Source: Knufia peltigerae (taxonomy: Eukaryota > Ascomycota > Eurotiomycetes > Chaetothyriales > Trichomeriaceae). From it: a stretch of 64,000 nt of DNA. This document shows, piece by piece, positions 25,105 through 33,975 of the stretch. The DNA lies in NCBI GenBank assembly GCA_030247855.1, contig JAPDRN010000133.1, positions 1 through 64,000 of the forward strand. Reading direction: 5' to 3'. Position 1 is the first letter of the stretch, and each line of letters starts with the position of its first letter. Both the position numbers and the translations under genes were made by a program. The notes under the pieces were generated by a model that was given only the letters and a program-made list of their open reading frames with translations, searched no databases and had not been told where the DNA came from.

Positions 25105-28100
25105 AGCGTGCGATCGCCGTTGGACTGGGCCTGTTGTGGTCTTCCCTGGCGATCGCCGCACCACCGGCGCTCCCCGCGCCGAAGGTGCTGGATGATTTCG
25201 ACGACATCAGCGCATGGAAGCTGGTGTTGTCCGACCAGGTCAGTGGCTCGCTGCGGCCGGTCAGTGGTGCCGGCGGTGGCCGTGCGCTGTGCCTGGATTA
25301 CGACTTCCATGAGGTCTCCGGCTACGTCGGCATCCGTCGCCCGCTGAACATCGAGTACCCGGCCAACTATCGTTTCGGTTTCCAGCTGCGCGGCGATTCG
25401 CCGGCCAATGACCTGCAGTTCAAGCTGATCGACGCCAGCGGCGACAACGTGTGGTGGGTCAATCGCCCTGGCTACGCTTTCCCCAAGGCATGGACGCCGG
25501 TGGAGTACCGCCGCCGGCAGATCGACAAGGCGTGGGGGCCATCGCCAGAGAAGGACATGACGCGCAGCGCGTCGATGGAATTCACCATCTACAGCAAGGT
25601 CGGCGGCCGCGGTACCGTGTGCTTCGACAAGCTGACCCTGCAGGGCCTGCCCGCGCAGGATGATTCGGCGCTGCGGCCCTCGGTGATCGCCGATACCGCA
25701 ACCGCGCTGCAGGACCGGATGATCGACGGCAAGTCCGATACCTTCTGGATCAGTGGCGGGGTCAAGCAGCAGACCATCAGCCTGGACCTGCACAAGAGCC
25801 GCGAGATCGGCGGTGCGGTGATCGACTGGCTGCCCGACCTGGAAGCGAACCGCTACACCGTGCGTACCTCCGAGGATGGCCGTGACTGGCGTACCGTGCG
25901 CGAAGTGACCGCCGGTGCCGGCGGCCGCGACTGGCTGGCACTGCCCGACACAGATGCGCGATACGTGCGTTTCGACCTGCAGGGCGGGCCGAACTGGCGC
26001 TACGGCATCCGTGACATCACCCTGAAGCCGCTGGCGTTCGCCGCGACTCCCAATGCCTTCCTGTCCTCGGTGGCGGCCGATCTGCCGCGTGGCGCATTGC
26101 CGCGTGCGTACGTTGGCGAGCAGCCGTACTGGACCCTGCTTGGCCTGGACGGTGGCCAGGAACAGGCGTTGATCAGTGAGGACGGCGCACTGGAGCCGGC
26201 CAAGGGCAGCTTCAGCATCGAGCCGTTCATCCGCCTCGACGGCAAGTTGCTGGATTGGGCCGACGTTGCCATCACCCAGTCGCTGCAGGATCGCTACCTG
26301 CCGATCGCTACGGTCGACTGGGTGCACGAGAAGGCCGGTCTGTCGGTGACCAGCTTCGTGCAGGGCACACCCGAACGTGCTCAGCTGATCGGGCGCTACC
26401 GGTTGAGCAATCCGGACAAGGTCCCGCACGAATACACCCTGGCATTGGCGATCCGCCCGTGGCAGGTCAATCCACCCACCCAGTTCCTCAACACGGTGGG
26501 CGGCTTCAGCCGCATCGACAGCCTGGACGTTGGCGAGCAGCTGGTACGCATCAATGGCGAGCCGCGGCTGTATCCCCTGCAGGTACCGGATGCGCGCTTT
26601 GCCAGCAGCTTCGACGGCAAGCTGGAGGCGATGCACTTGGCCAGCGGCGACCTGCCCGGCACCACCGCCGTAAAGGATCCGACCGGCATGGCGTCCGGCG
26701 CGCTGCTGTACACGATCAAGCTCGAACCCGGGCAGAGCCGCGAGGTGGCGATCGTGCTGCCACAGACCGGCAGCTGGGCGCCGCAAGCGCTGGACGTGGC
26801 CAAGGCGCAGCAGCAGGTCGCGGCAATGTGGCGCGACAAGTTGGGTGCAGTGACTCTGCAGGTGCCGGCTGCCGGCCAGCCGCTGGTGGAAACCCTGCGC
26901 ACCGCAGTGGCGCACATGCTGATCTCTCGGGTTGGCCCGCGCCTGCAGCCGGGCACGCGTTCCTATGCACGCAGTTGGATCCGCGACGGCGCGATGATCT
27001 CCGAAGGCCTGCTGCGGATGGGCCGCAGCGATGCCGTGCGGGACTACGTGACGTGGTATGCGCCTTACCAGTTTGAAAACGGCAAGGTGCCGTGCTGCGT
27101 GGATGCGCGTGGCAGCGATCCGGTACCGGAGAACGACAGCCACGGCGAGTTGATCTACAACATCGCCGAATACGGCCGTTACACCGGCGACACCGCCTTC
27201 CTCGAGCAGATGTGGCCACATGTGCTGGGCGCCTACAGCTACATGGAACAACTGCGGGGCAGCGAGCGCACCGAAGAGAACCGCGCACGCAATCCTGCCT
27301 TCTACGGGATGATGCCGGCCTCGATCAGCCACGAGGGCTATTCGGCCAAGCCGATGCATTCGTACTGGGACAACTTCTGGGCGCTGCGTGGTTACAAGGA
27401 TGCCGCGCAGGTGGCGGCGCAGCTGGGCAAGGTCGAGGCGATGCAGATCAGCGAATCGCGCGATCAGTTCCGTGATGACCTGCAGTCCTCGCTGCTGGCG
27501 GCCATGCAGCAGCATCGCATCGACTACCTGCCGGGTTCGGCCGAGCTGGGTGATTTCGACGCTACCTCCACCACGATCGCGTTGGCACCGGGAGGCGAGC
27601 AGGGGCGGTTGCCGCAGGAGGCGCTGGACGCGACCTTCCAGCGTTACTGGAACGAATTCGTCGCGCGCCGCGATGGCAAGCGCGAATGGAAGGACTACAC
27701 GCCGTACGAATGGCGCAACGTCGCCGCGTTCGTGCGCCTGGGCTGGCGCGATCGCGCCTGGCAGGCCACCGAGTTCTTCTTCAAGGATCGCGCGCCGCAG
27801 GCCTGGAACCAGTGGGCAGAGGTGGTCTCGCGTACGCCGCGCAAGCCGTTCTTTGTGGGTGACCTGCCGCATGCGTGGGTCGCATCGGACTTCGTCCGTT
27901 CGGCGCTGGACATGTTTGCCTACAACCGCGACGCGGATGAAGCACTGGTGCTCGCCGCCGGTATCCCGGTGGCGTGGCTGCAGGGCAACGGCATCGCCGT
28001 GCAGGGCCTGCGCACGCCGCAAGGGCAGCTCAACTATCGCCTGCAGCGCAGCGACAAGCAGCTGGTGCTGGACGTGCAGCCTGGCCTGGTGCCGCCGGCC

Positions 28101-28268
28101 GGCGGCGTGGTGCTGCCATGGCCGTATGCAGGCGAGCCGGGCCAGGCGACGGTCAACGGCGAGGCGGTGGAATGGATCAACAACGAGCTGCATGTGCACC
28201 AGTTGCCGGCACGGGTCGAGATCGATGTGCCGAGCGCGGTGCGCCGTGCCGAACGCAAGGAAAAGTAA
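25101..28268 (+). CDS. Large exported protein: discoidin-like plus six-hairpin glycosidase-like domains
   Basis: 1055 residues. Signal peptide (MKRAIAVGLGLLWSSLAIAAPP), an N-terminal beta-sandwich (about 25-190: FDDISAWKLVLSD ... KLTLQGLP), an F5/8 type C (discoidin) carbohydrate-binding-like domain (about 195-310: MIDGKSDTFWISGG, ARYVRFDLQGG), a beta-rich linker, and an (alpha/alpha)6 domain from about 590 (SYARSWIRDGAMISEGLL, ENDSHGELIYNIAEYGRYTGD, MHSYWDNFWALRGY). The six-hairpin fold with acidic residues in RDG and NDSHGE suggests a glycoside hydrolase, but I cannot name the family. It overlaps the permease by ATGA, unusual for an exported enzyme, and is probably periplasmic. Confidence 0.75.
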   Translation: MKRAIAVGLGLLWSSLAIAAPPALPAPKVLDDFDDISAWKLVLSDQVSGSLRPVSGAGGGRALCLDYDFHEVSGYVGIRRPLNIEYPANYRFGFQLRGDSPANDLQFKLIDASGDNVWWVNRPGYAFPKAWTPVEYRRRQIDKAWGPSPEKDMTRSASMEFTIYSKVGGRGTVCFDKLTLQGLPAQDDSALRPSVIADTATALQDRMIDGKSDTFWISGGVKQQTISLDLHKSREIGGAVIDWLPDLEANRYTVRTSEDGRDWRTVREVTAGAGGRDWLALPDTDARYVRFDLQGGPNWRYGIRDITLKPLAFAATPNAFLSSVAADLPRGALPRAYVGEQPYWTLLGLDGGQEQALISEDGALEPAKGSFSIEPFIRLDGKLLDWADVAITQSLQDRYLPIATVDWVHEKAGLSVTSFVQGTPERAQLIGRYRLSNPDKVPHEYTLALAIRPWQVNPPTQFLNTVGGFSRIDSLDVGEQLVRINGEPRLYPLQVPDARFASSFDGKLEAMHLASGDLPGTTAVKDPTGMASGALLYTIKLEPGQSREVAIVLPQTGSWAPQALDVAKAQQQVAAMWRDKLGAVTLQVPAAGQPLVETLRTAVAHMLISRVGPRLQPGTRSYARSWIRDGAMISEGLLRMGRSDAVRDYVTWYAPYQFENGKVPCCVDARGSDPVPENDSHGELIYNIAEYGRYTGDTAFLEQMWPHVLGAYSYMEQLRGSERTEENRARNPAFYGMMPASISHEGYSAKPMHSYWDNFWALRGYKDAAQVAAQLGKVEAMQISESRDQFRDDLQSSLLAAMQQHRIDYLPGSAELGDFDATSTTIALAPGGEQGRLPQEALDATFQRYWNEFVARRDGKREWKDYTPYEWRNVAAFVRLGWRDRAWQATEFFFKDRAPQAWNQWAEVVSRTPRKPFFVGDLPHAWVASDFVRSALDMFAYNRDADEALVLAAGIPVAWLQGNGIAVQGLRTPQGQLNYRLQRSDKQLVLDVQPGLVPPAGGVVLPWPYAGEPGQATVNGEAVEWINNELHVHQLPARVEIDVPSAVRRAERKEK

Positions 28269-28270
28269 GC

Positions 28271-29155
28271 ATGCGAGGTCCGCTCGGAATCGGTCGCGGT
28301 TTCTGCGCGCTGGGGCTGGCGATCGCGCTGGCCTTGCCGGGATTGGCGGCAGCCGCCTTGCCGGCCAGCACCGCAGATGCGGCCACAGCGGTCAACGAAC
28401 CCGGCATGAGCATGGTGACGTTCAACCTGCACCATGATCGCGAGGACTGGCCCAGCCGTCGTCGCACGATCGTGGCTGAGCTCAAGCGCCTGCAGCCTGA
28501 TGCGATCGCGCTGCAGGAAGTGATCCAGAAGCGCAACGTACGCAACCAGGCGCAGTGGCTGGCCAGCCAGCTCGGTTACCGGTACGTGTTCGTGTCCACC
28601 GATCCAGTGGGTGCGCCAAAGCGGTATGGCAATGCGCTGCTGACCCGGCGCCCGATCCAGGCGCATGGCGAGCACCTGCTGCTGCCGCTGGATGACTACC
28701 GCACCGTGGCCCATCTGCGCATCGACGTGGACGGCAAGCCGGTCAACGTCTACGCCACCCATCTCAACGAGCGCAGTGATGACGCCGGCCAGCGCATCCG
28801 CCGCAGTCAGGTCGAGGATCTGCTGCGTTTCATCGCTGGCAGTTCTGCAGGTGCACCGGTCGTGATTGCCGGCGACTTCAATGCATTGGTCGATGCCGGC
28901 GATCTGAGTGAGCTGCGCAGCCACTACGGCGACAGCTACGGCAGCGTGCACGTCAACACCGACCTGGCCGGTGTCAGTACGCTCAACCGGCACTACTACC
29001 AAGCACCATCGCGGATCGACCACATCTTCTTCCAGCAGGACCAGATGGTCGCGCGCGAAGCGAAGATCCTGTTCGACCAGCCGGATGACGGCGGCCGTTG
29101 GGCGTCGGATCACTACGGGGTGTGGACCCGGCTGCAGTTCGCGCCAGCAAACTGA
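28271..29155 (+). CDS. Exported endonuclease/exonuclease/phosphatase-family hydrolase
   Basis: 294 residues, signal peptide to about residue 29, then an intact EEP fold. Catalytic and metal residues are all present: Asn52 (TFNLHHD), Glu83 (LQEV), His164 (THLNE), Asp202/Asn204 (GDFN), and Ser279-Asp280-His281 (SDH). EEP enzymes cleave phosphodiesters or phosphomonoesters in nucleic acids, lipids or sugars with Mg2+. It starts 2 bases after the discoidin gene, as the last gene of the locus, so a role on a phosphate-substituted glucan is possible; that is inference. Nothing shows a nuclease role. Confidence 0.82.
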   Translation: MRGPLGIGRGFCALGLAIALALPGLAAAALPASTADAATAVNEPGMSMVTFNLHHDREDWPSRRRTIVAELKRLQPDAIALQEVIQKRNVRNQAQWLASQLGYRYVFVSTDPVGAPKRYGNALLTRRPIQAHGEHLLLPLDDYRTVAHLRIDVDGKPVNVYATHLNERSDDAGQRIRRSQVEDLLRFIAGSSAGAPVVIAGDFNALVDAGDLSELRSHYGDSYGSVHVNTDLAGVSTLNRHYYQAPSRIDHIFFQQDQMVAREAKILFDQPDDGGRWASDHYGVWTRLQFAPAN

Positions 29156-29166
29156 CGCACGCCTCG

Positions 29167-29242
29167 GTAGAGACCAACCTTGGTTGGCACAGGCGCTGCC
29201 GCGTGCATGAAACCAACGGCGCCAACCAGGGTTCGCCTCTAC
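29167..29242. repeat. SMAG/REP inverted pair
   Basis: GTAGAGACCAACCTTGGTTGGC at 29167 faces an inverted, imperfect copy ending in CTAC at 29242. It closes the carbohydrate locus, just before the rne terminator. Confidence 0.8.
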
Positions 29243-29290
29243 CAGAGCGTGCCCTCTTGATGGCAGGGGGCGCTGGGCCCAGACGCACAA

Positions 29291-29328
29291 AAAAAAACGG
29301 CGGGGATCATCGATCCCCGCCGTTTCGT
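29291..29328 (-). terminator. Rho-independent terminator of rne
   Basis: Stem AACGGCGGGGAT/ATCCCCGCCGTT (29297-29323). On the minus strand it is followed by about ten Ts, 20 to 30 bases beyond the rne stop. Confidence 0.9.
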
Positions 29329-29348
29329 TGTTGCCGATCAACGATGGA

Positions 29349-32300
29349 TCAGGCGGCAGGCGGCGTGCGCTTGCCGGCGTCCTCGTCTTCTTCCGAGGCC
29401 TGCGCGTCGGCGGCCTGTGCGGCAGCGTCGGCGTGGCCATCAGCGATCGGGTCGACCACCGCCGGCACGACCGGATCGGCGACCGGTGCAGCGGTTTCCA
29501 CCGGTGCGGCTTCGACAGCCACCGGGGTTGCCGGCTGCTCGACGACCGGGGTGACTTCAACCTCGGCCTTCGGTTCGACCACCGGAGCAGCTTCAACCAC
29601 CGGCGCAACGTCAGCCACCACCGGCTTCGGCTCGGCAACCGGTGCGGTTTCGATCACCGCAGTCGGTTCAGCGACCGGAGCTGCTTCGATCGCAGCGGCA
29701 GCCTCGACCACCGGTGGCTTCACCTCGATCACCGGCGCTGCTTCGGGTGCCGGCTGTACCGGCGTCGCTGCATCGATGGCATCCAGCATGCTGGTCTGCA
29801 CCGGCGACGGGGTCGGTTCGACCTTGGCGACGGCTTCCAGCGGAGCCGGGGTCTGCACCGCGGCGGCGACCGGAGCGGCTGCTTCGACCACGGCGCTGCT
29901 CACGGCAGCCATCGGGGCAACCGCGGCGGCTACCGCAACCGGTGCACGTGCCGGCTTGCCGGCATCAGCGGCGGCCGGCTCGACTTCGTCATCGAAATCG
30001 AATTCCGGCTGCGAACGCGACGGCTGCGCGGCGGCAACCGGGGTGTTCACCGAAGCCTGTGCAGTCTGCTCGGCGGAATCGCCGTCGTTGTCGTCGCCCT
30101 CGGCATCATCGCCGTCGTCCAGGTCATCACTCAGCACGTCACCGCCTGCGGCGTTCTCGGCACCACCACGACGACGACGACGACCACCGCGACGGCCGCG
30201 ACGACGGCGGGTTGCGCCTTCGCCGGTCTGGTCGCCTGGTGCTTCGGCCGCTGCATCTTCAACAGCCCCGGTCGCAACCACGACCTCAGCATCGGTCGAC
30301 GCGACGGTATCCACGGCCGCGACAGTGTCGACCACGTTTTCAGTGGCAACGGCGGGTACCAGTGCCTTCTCTTCCTGCGCGACGACCGTGGCCGCAACCG
30401 CGGTCGTGGTAGCCACGGCAGCTGCTGCAGTCACGACATCAGCCGGGGCTTCGGCAGCGGCACGCTGCGGCTTCTCGGTCGGCTTGTCAGCGTCCTGCGG
30501 GCGCGGCTGCTTCGGCTGCTTCAGCTTCGGCTGCTGCTGGCCCTGACCCTGACCCTGACCCTGACCCTGACCCTGTTCGTTGCGCGGCTTGTTCTGCTGC
30601 TGCGGCTGCTGGGCATCCTTCGGCTTGCCCTGCTGCGGCTGCTGCTGGCCATTGCCATTGGCCTGGTTGCCGCCGTTGCGGCCATCCTTGCGCTGCTCAC
30701 CGCGGTCCTTGCGGTTGCCGCCGTCCTTCTGCTGCTGCGCATTGCCATTGCCGCCATTGCCGCGGCTGTCTTCGCGGCGGTCCTTGCGGTCCTTGTTGCG
30801 ATCCTTGTTGCGGTCACGACGGCCGCCATCCTGCTGCTGGCGCGCGGCCGGAGCCGGGGCCGGTGCAGGAGCGGGCTCGCCACCAAAGATGCGCTTCAGC
30901 CAACCAACCACGCCACCGCTGGCGGCGGCAGCCGGGGCCGCTGCGGCCACCGGTGCCGGGGCAGCGACCGGCTCCACTTCCTCGCGCACCGGGGCGGGCG
31001 AGTTGTGCTTGACCTGGGTCACCATCGGCGGCGGGATGTTCAGCTGGCCCTTGGTCAATGCGTGCACCGGCAGCTTGCGCGGGGTGCCGCGCTGGTAGCT
31101 CGGCTTGCCGCTTTCCTCGCCCAGTTCGTTGTCGCGCAGGCGGGTGACGGTGTAATGCGGGGTGTGCAGCTGCTCATCGGCGACGATCACGATCGGCGTC
31201 TCGTGGCGCTGTTCGATCTCGCGCAACGCGCTGCGCTTTTCATTGAGCAGGTAATTGGCGATCTCCACCGGGGCCTGTACCAGCACCTGCCCGGTGTTCT
31301 CCTTCATCGCATGCTCTTCAGCGACGCGGATGATCGACAGCGACAGCGACTCGACGCTGCGCATGCGGCCATGGCCGTCGCAACGCGGGCAGACGATCTG
31401 GCTGGACTCGCCCAGGCTCGGGCGCAGGCGCTGGCGGCTCATTTCCAGCAGGCCGAAGCGCGAGATGCGGCCGACCTGCACGCGTGCACGGTCGTACTTC
31501 AGCGCGTTCGCCAGGCGGTTCTCGACTTCGCGCTGGTGCTTGTTGGAAGCCATGTCGATGAAGTCGATCACCACCAGGCCGCCGAGGTCGCGCAGGCGCA
31601 GCTGGCGGGCCACTTCCTCGGCCGCTTCCAGGTTGGTCTGGAACGCGGTGTCCTCGATGTCGCTGCCCTTGGTGGCGCGCGAGGAATTGACGTCGACGGC
31701 AGTCAGCGCTTCGGTCTGGTCGACCACGATCGAACCGCCCGAGGGCAGGCGCACGTTGCGCTCGTAGGCGCCTTCGATCTGCGATTCGATCTGGAAGCGG
31801 TTGAACAGCGGGATGTCGTCCTTGTAATGCTTGAGCTTGCGCAGGGTCTGCGGCATCACCTGCTGCATGAACTCCTTGGCGTGCTCGTACATCTCCTCGG
31901 TGTCCACCAGGATCTCGCCGATGTCGGCGCGCAGGTAGTCACGCAGGGCGCGCACGATCAGGCGCGATTCCTGGTAGATCAGGAACGGGGCCGGTTTGCT
32001 CAGGGCGGCTTCGGCGATGGCGCGCCAGACGTTCAGCAGGTAGTCCAGATCCCACTGCAGCTCTTCCGCATCGCGGCCGACGCCGGCGGTACGGATGATG
32101 ACGCCCATTTCGTCGGGGATGTTCAGCTTGTCCAGGGCGTCCTTCAGGGCCGCCCGGTCTTCACCCTCGATGCGACGGGAAACACCGCCGGCGCTGGGCG
32201 AATTCGGCATCAGCACCATGTAGCGGCCAGCCAGGGAGATGAACGTGGTCAGGGCAGCGCCCTTGTTGCCACGTTCTTCCTTGTCGACCTGGACGACGAT

Positions 32301-32594
32301 TTCCTGGCCTTCCCTCAGCAGCTCGCGGATGCCGGCCTTGTTGTGGTCGACACCGGCCTGGAAGTAATCGCGGGAGATTTCCTTCAGCGGCAGGAAGCCG
32401 TGGCGGCCGCCACCGTATTCAACGAAGGCCGCTTCCAGCGAGGGCTCGATGCGGAAGATCCGGCCCTTGTAGATGTTGGACTTCTTCTGTTCCTTGGACG
32501 GCTGCTCGATGTCGATGTCATACAACGACTGGCCATCCACGATGGCAACACGCAGCTCTTCAGCCTGCGTGGCGTTGATCAGCATTCGCTTCAT
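29349..32594 (-). CDS. rne: Ribonuclease E
   Basis: 1081 residues. The catalytic half (1 to about 520) has the S1 domain (NIYKGRIFRIEPSLEAAFVEYG), the RNase-H-like and DNase-I-like parts with GSIVVDQTEALTAVDVNSSR and VVIDFIDM, and the zinc-link CPRCDGHG. The remainder is a low-complexity scaffold: GGVVGWLKRIFGG, a likely amphipathic membrane-binding helix, Arg/Asp/Gly/Gln-rich RNA-binding stretches, a GQ repeat, and long Pro/Val/Ala/Glu tracts. RNase E starts mRNA decay and processes rRNA and tRNA, and its scaffold docks degradosome partners. A ~400-base leader and divergent rluC lie upstream. Confidence 0.96.
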   Translation of the reverse strand: MKRMLINATQAEELRVAIVDGQSLYDIDIEQPSKEQKKSNIYKGRIFRIEPSLEAAFVEYGGGRHGFLPLKEISRDYFQAGVDHNKAGIRELLREGQEIVVQVDKEERGNKGAALTTFISLAGRYMVLMPNSPSAGGVSRRIEGEDRAALKDALDKLNIPDEMGVIIRTAGVGRDAEELQWDLDYLLNVWRAIAEAALSKPAPFLIYQESRLIVRALRDYLRADIGEILVDTEEMYEHAKEFMQQVMPQTLRKLKHYKDDIPLFNRFQIESQIEGAYERNVRLPSGGSIVVDQTEALTAVDVNSSRATKGSDIEDTAFQTNLEAAEEVARQLRLRDLGGLVVIDFIDMASNKHQREVENRLANALKYDRARVQVGRISRFGLLEMSRQRLRPSLGESSQIVCPRCDGHGRMRSVESLSLSIIRVAEEHAMKENTGQVLVQAPVEIANYLLNEKRSALREIEQRHETPIVIVADEQLHTPHYTVTRLRDNELGEESGKPSYQRGTPRKLPVHALTKGQLNIPPPMVTQVKHNSPAPVREEVEPVAAPAPVAAAAPAAAASGGVVGWLKRIFGGEPAPAPAPAPAARQQQDGGRRDRNKDRNKDRKDRREDSRGNGGNGNAQQQKDGGNRKDRGEQRKDGRNGGNQANGNGQQQPQQGKPKDAQQPQQQNKPRNEQGQGQGQGQGQGQQQPKLKQPKQPRPQDADKPTEKPQRAAAEAPADVVTAAAAVATTTAVAATVVAQEEKALVPAVATENVVDTVAAVDTVASTDAEVVVATGAVEDAAAEAPGDQTGEGATRRRRGRRGGRRRRRGGAENAAGGDVLSDDLDDGDDAEGDDNDGDSAEQTAQASVNTPVAAAQPSRSQPEFDFDDEVEPAAADAGKPARAPVAVAAAVAPMAAVSSAVVEAAAPVAAAVQTPAPLEAVAKVEPTPSPVQTSMLDAIDAATPVQPAPEAAPVIEVKPPVVEAAAAIEAAPVAEPTAVIETAPVAEPKPVVADVAPVVEAAPVVEPKAEVEVTPVVEQPATPVAVEAAPVETAAPVADPVVPAVVDPIADGHADAAAQAADAQASEEDEDAGKRTPPAA
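30541..30575. repeat. Hexanucleotide tandem repeat inside rne
   Basis: CCCTGA repeated five times plus CCCTG on the plus strand, coding for the Gly-Gln repeat (GQGQGQGQGQ) in the RNase E scaffold. Copy-number change by slippage would keep the frame. Confidence 0.9.
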
Positions 32595-33000
32595 TGTTGC
32601 GTTCCTCGCAAGCGGCTACCGCGCGGAACGCCATGGAGTTTCGCCTCTGGACACGGCTCGCCGCCCATTCGCGCAAGCGCGGGGAGGGCGGCTTGGGTTT
32701 CCAGCGCTACGACACCACGGCAGGCCGCGGGAGCGCTTCAATTTTCTGGTTTTGGGTGTTACAGGGCCGGCGGCAGCTGTCAGCCAGGCTGGAGCGCCGC
32801 ACGGGACATGTTCAGCGCGACTGCGTGTCAGGCAATCGGCGATGGCCGGGAACGCCGGTGAGCCGCTAACATGGCCGCCCCGCGGGCGGTGGTCGCGCAC
32901 TGTGCCGGATTCGTCGGAAGCGGGGCTTCTGGCCCTGAGTAACTTCCAACGAAATCAATCCCTTATCTCGCCCCCCGAGTGTAACAGAATAAACAGGCTG
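32595..33000. other. rne-rluC divergent spacer (long rne leader)
   Basis: 406 bases with no convincing gene. It separates the divergent starts of rne (32594) and rluC (33001). It contains GC-rich inverted repeats, for example CCGCCC/GGGCGG near 32876, and AT-richer blocks at 32740-32760 and 32945-32995 where promoters may lie. In E. coli and relatives rne has a long leader through which RNase E controls its own mRNA; the length here is compatible with that. Confidence 0.5.
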
Positions 33001-33975
33001 ATGACTGCACAAGACCCTACCAAGCCGGCCGGCGACAAGCCTTCCGTGCGCATGATCACCGTTCCGGCCGACCGCGCCGGCCAGCGCCTGGACAATTTCC
33101 TGCTCGGCCAGCTCAAGGGTGCCCCGCGCAGCCTGGTCTACAAGCTGGTCCGCAGCGGCCAGGTGCGCGTCAATGGCGGCCGCGCCAAGGCTGAGCGCAA
33201 GCTGGAGGCCGGCGACGAAGTGCGGATACCGCCCGTTCGTCTCACTGAAGAAGGAGACAAGGCGGGTCCTCCCGAGGCGTTCATGCGTCGGCTGGAACAG
33301 GCCATCGTTTTCGAAGACGCCCGCCTGCTGGCGCTGAACAAGCCGACCGGCGTCGCCAGCCACGGCGGCAGCGGCATCAGCTTTGGCGCCATCGAGACCC
33401 TGCGTGCCCTGCGCCCCGGGCAGACCCTGGAGCTGGTCCACCGGCTGGACCGCGACACCTCGGGCCTGTTGATCGTGGCCAAGAAGCGTTCGGCGCTGAG
33501 CGAGCTGCAGGCGCTGCTGCGTGAAGACCACGGCTCCGGCATCCGCAAGCGCTACCTGACTCTGCTTGCCGGGCGCATGCCGGACGGTGTGATGACGGTC
33601 GATGCGCCGTTGCACGTAGGCCTGCGCCAGGGCGGCGAGCGTCATGTGCAGGTCAATGCGATCGGCAAGGAATCCATCAGCCATTTCCGGGTGCTGGAGC
33701 GCAAGGGTGGCCACTCCTACTGCGAAGTGCGCATCGAAACCGGCCGCACCCACCAGATCCGCGTGCATGCCCAGCATCTGGGGCATCCTGTGGCTGGAGA
33801 CGACAAATACGGCGATCCTGCAGTCAACAAGCGGCTTCGTGAGCAGATCGGGCTGAAGCGCCTGTTCCTGCATGCCGCGTCGCTGGAATTCGCGCTGGAC
33901 GACGGCAAGAGCCCGTATGTGCTGAGCGCGCCGCTGGCGGATGAGCTGGTCGAGGCGCTGGACAGACTCCGCTGA
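33001..33975 (+). CDS. rluC: 23S rRNA pseudouridine synthase RluC
   Basis: 324 residues. N-terminal S4 domain (QRLDNFLLGQLKGAPRSLVYKLVRSGQVRVNG, about 28-60) and a RluA-type catalytic domain with HRLDRDTSGLLIVAKK, the Asp being the nucleophile-like catalytic residue. The RIETGRTHQIRVHAQHLGHPVAGDDKYGD segment is typical. It modifies 23S rRNA at positions 955, 2504 and 2580 (E. coli numbering). The rne-rluC divergent arrangement is conserved in many gamma-proteobacteria. Start ATG at 33001. Confidence 0.95.
   Translation: MTAQDPTKPAGDKPSVRMITVPADRAGQRLDNFLLGQLKGAPRSLVYKLVRSGQVRVNGGRAKAERKLEAGDEVRIPPVRLTEEGDKAGPPEAFMRRLEQAIVFEDARLLALNKPTGVASHGGSGISFGAIETLRALRPGQTLELVHRLDRDTSGLLIVAKKRSALSELQALLREDHGSGIRKRYLTLLAGRMPDGVMTVDAPLHVGLRQGGERHVQVNAIGKESISHFRVLERKGGHSYCEVRIETGRTHQIRVHAQHLGHPVAGDDKYGDPAVNKRLREQIGLKRLFLHAASLEFALDDGKSPYVLSAPLADELVEALDRLR

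Noticed and set aside
25065..28199. 1044-codon open frame antisense to the discoidin gene
   Set aside because: No recognisable domain; high His/Arg/Gln shadow of the sense gene, which has a signal peptide and ordered domains.
30541..30575. CRISPR-like array
   Set aside because: Units are 6 bases, contiguous and within a coding sequence; there are no spacers, and no CRISPR array was seen elsewhere.
29328..32861. 1177-codon open frame antisense to rne
   Set aside because: Leu/His/Arg low-complexity shadow of the RNase E gene; the sense frame has all RNase E motifs.
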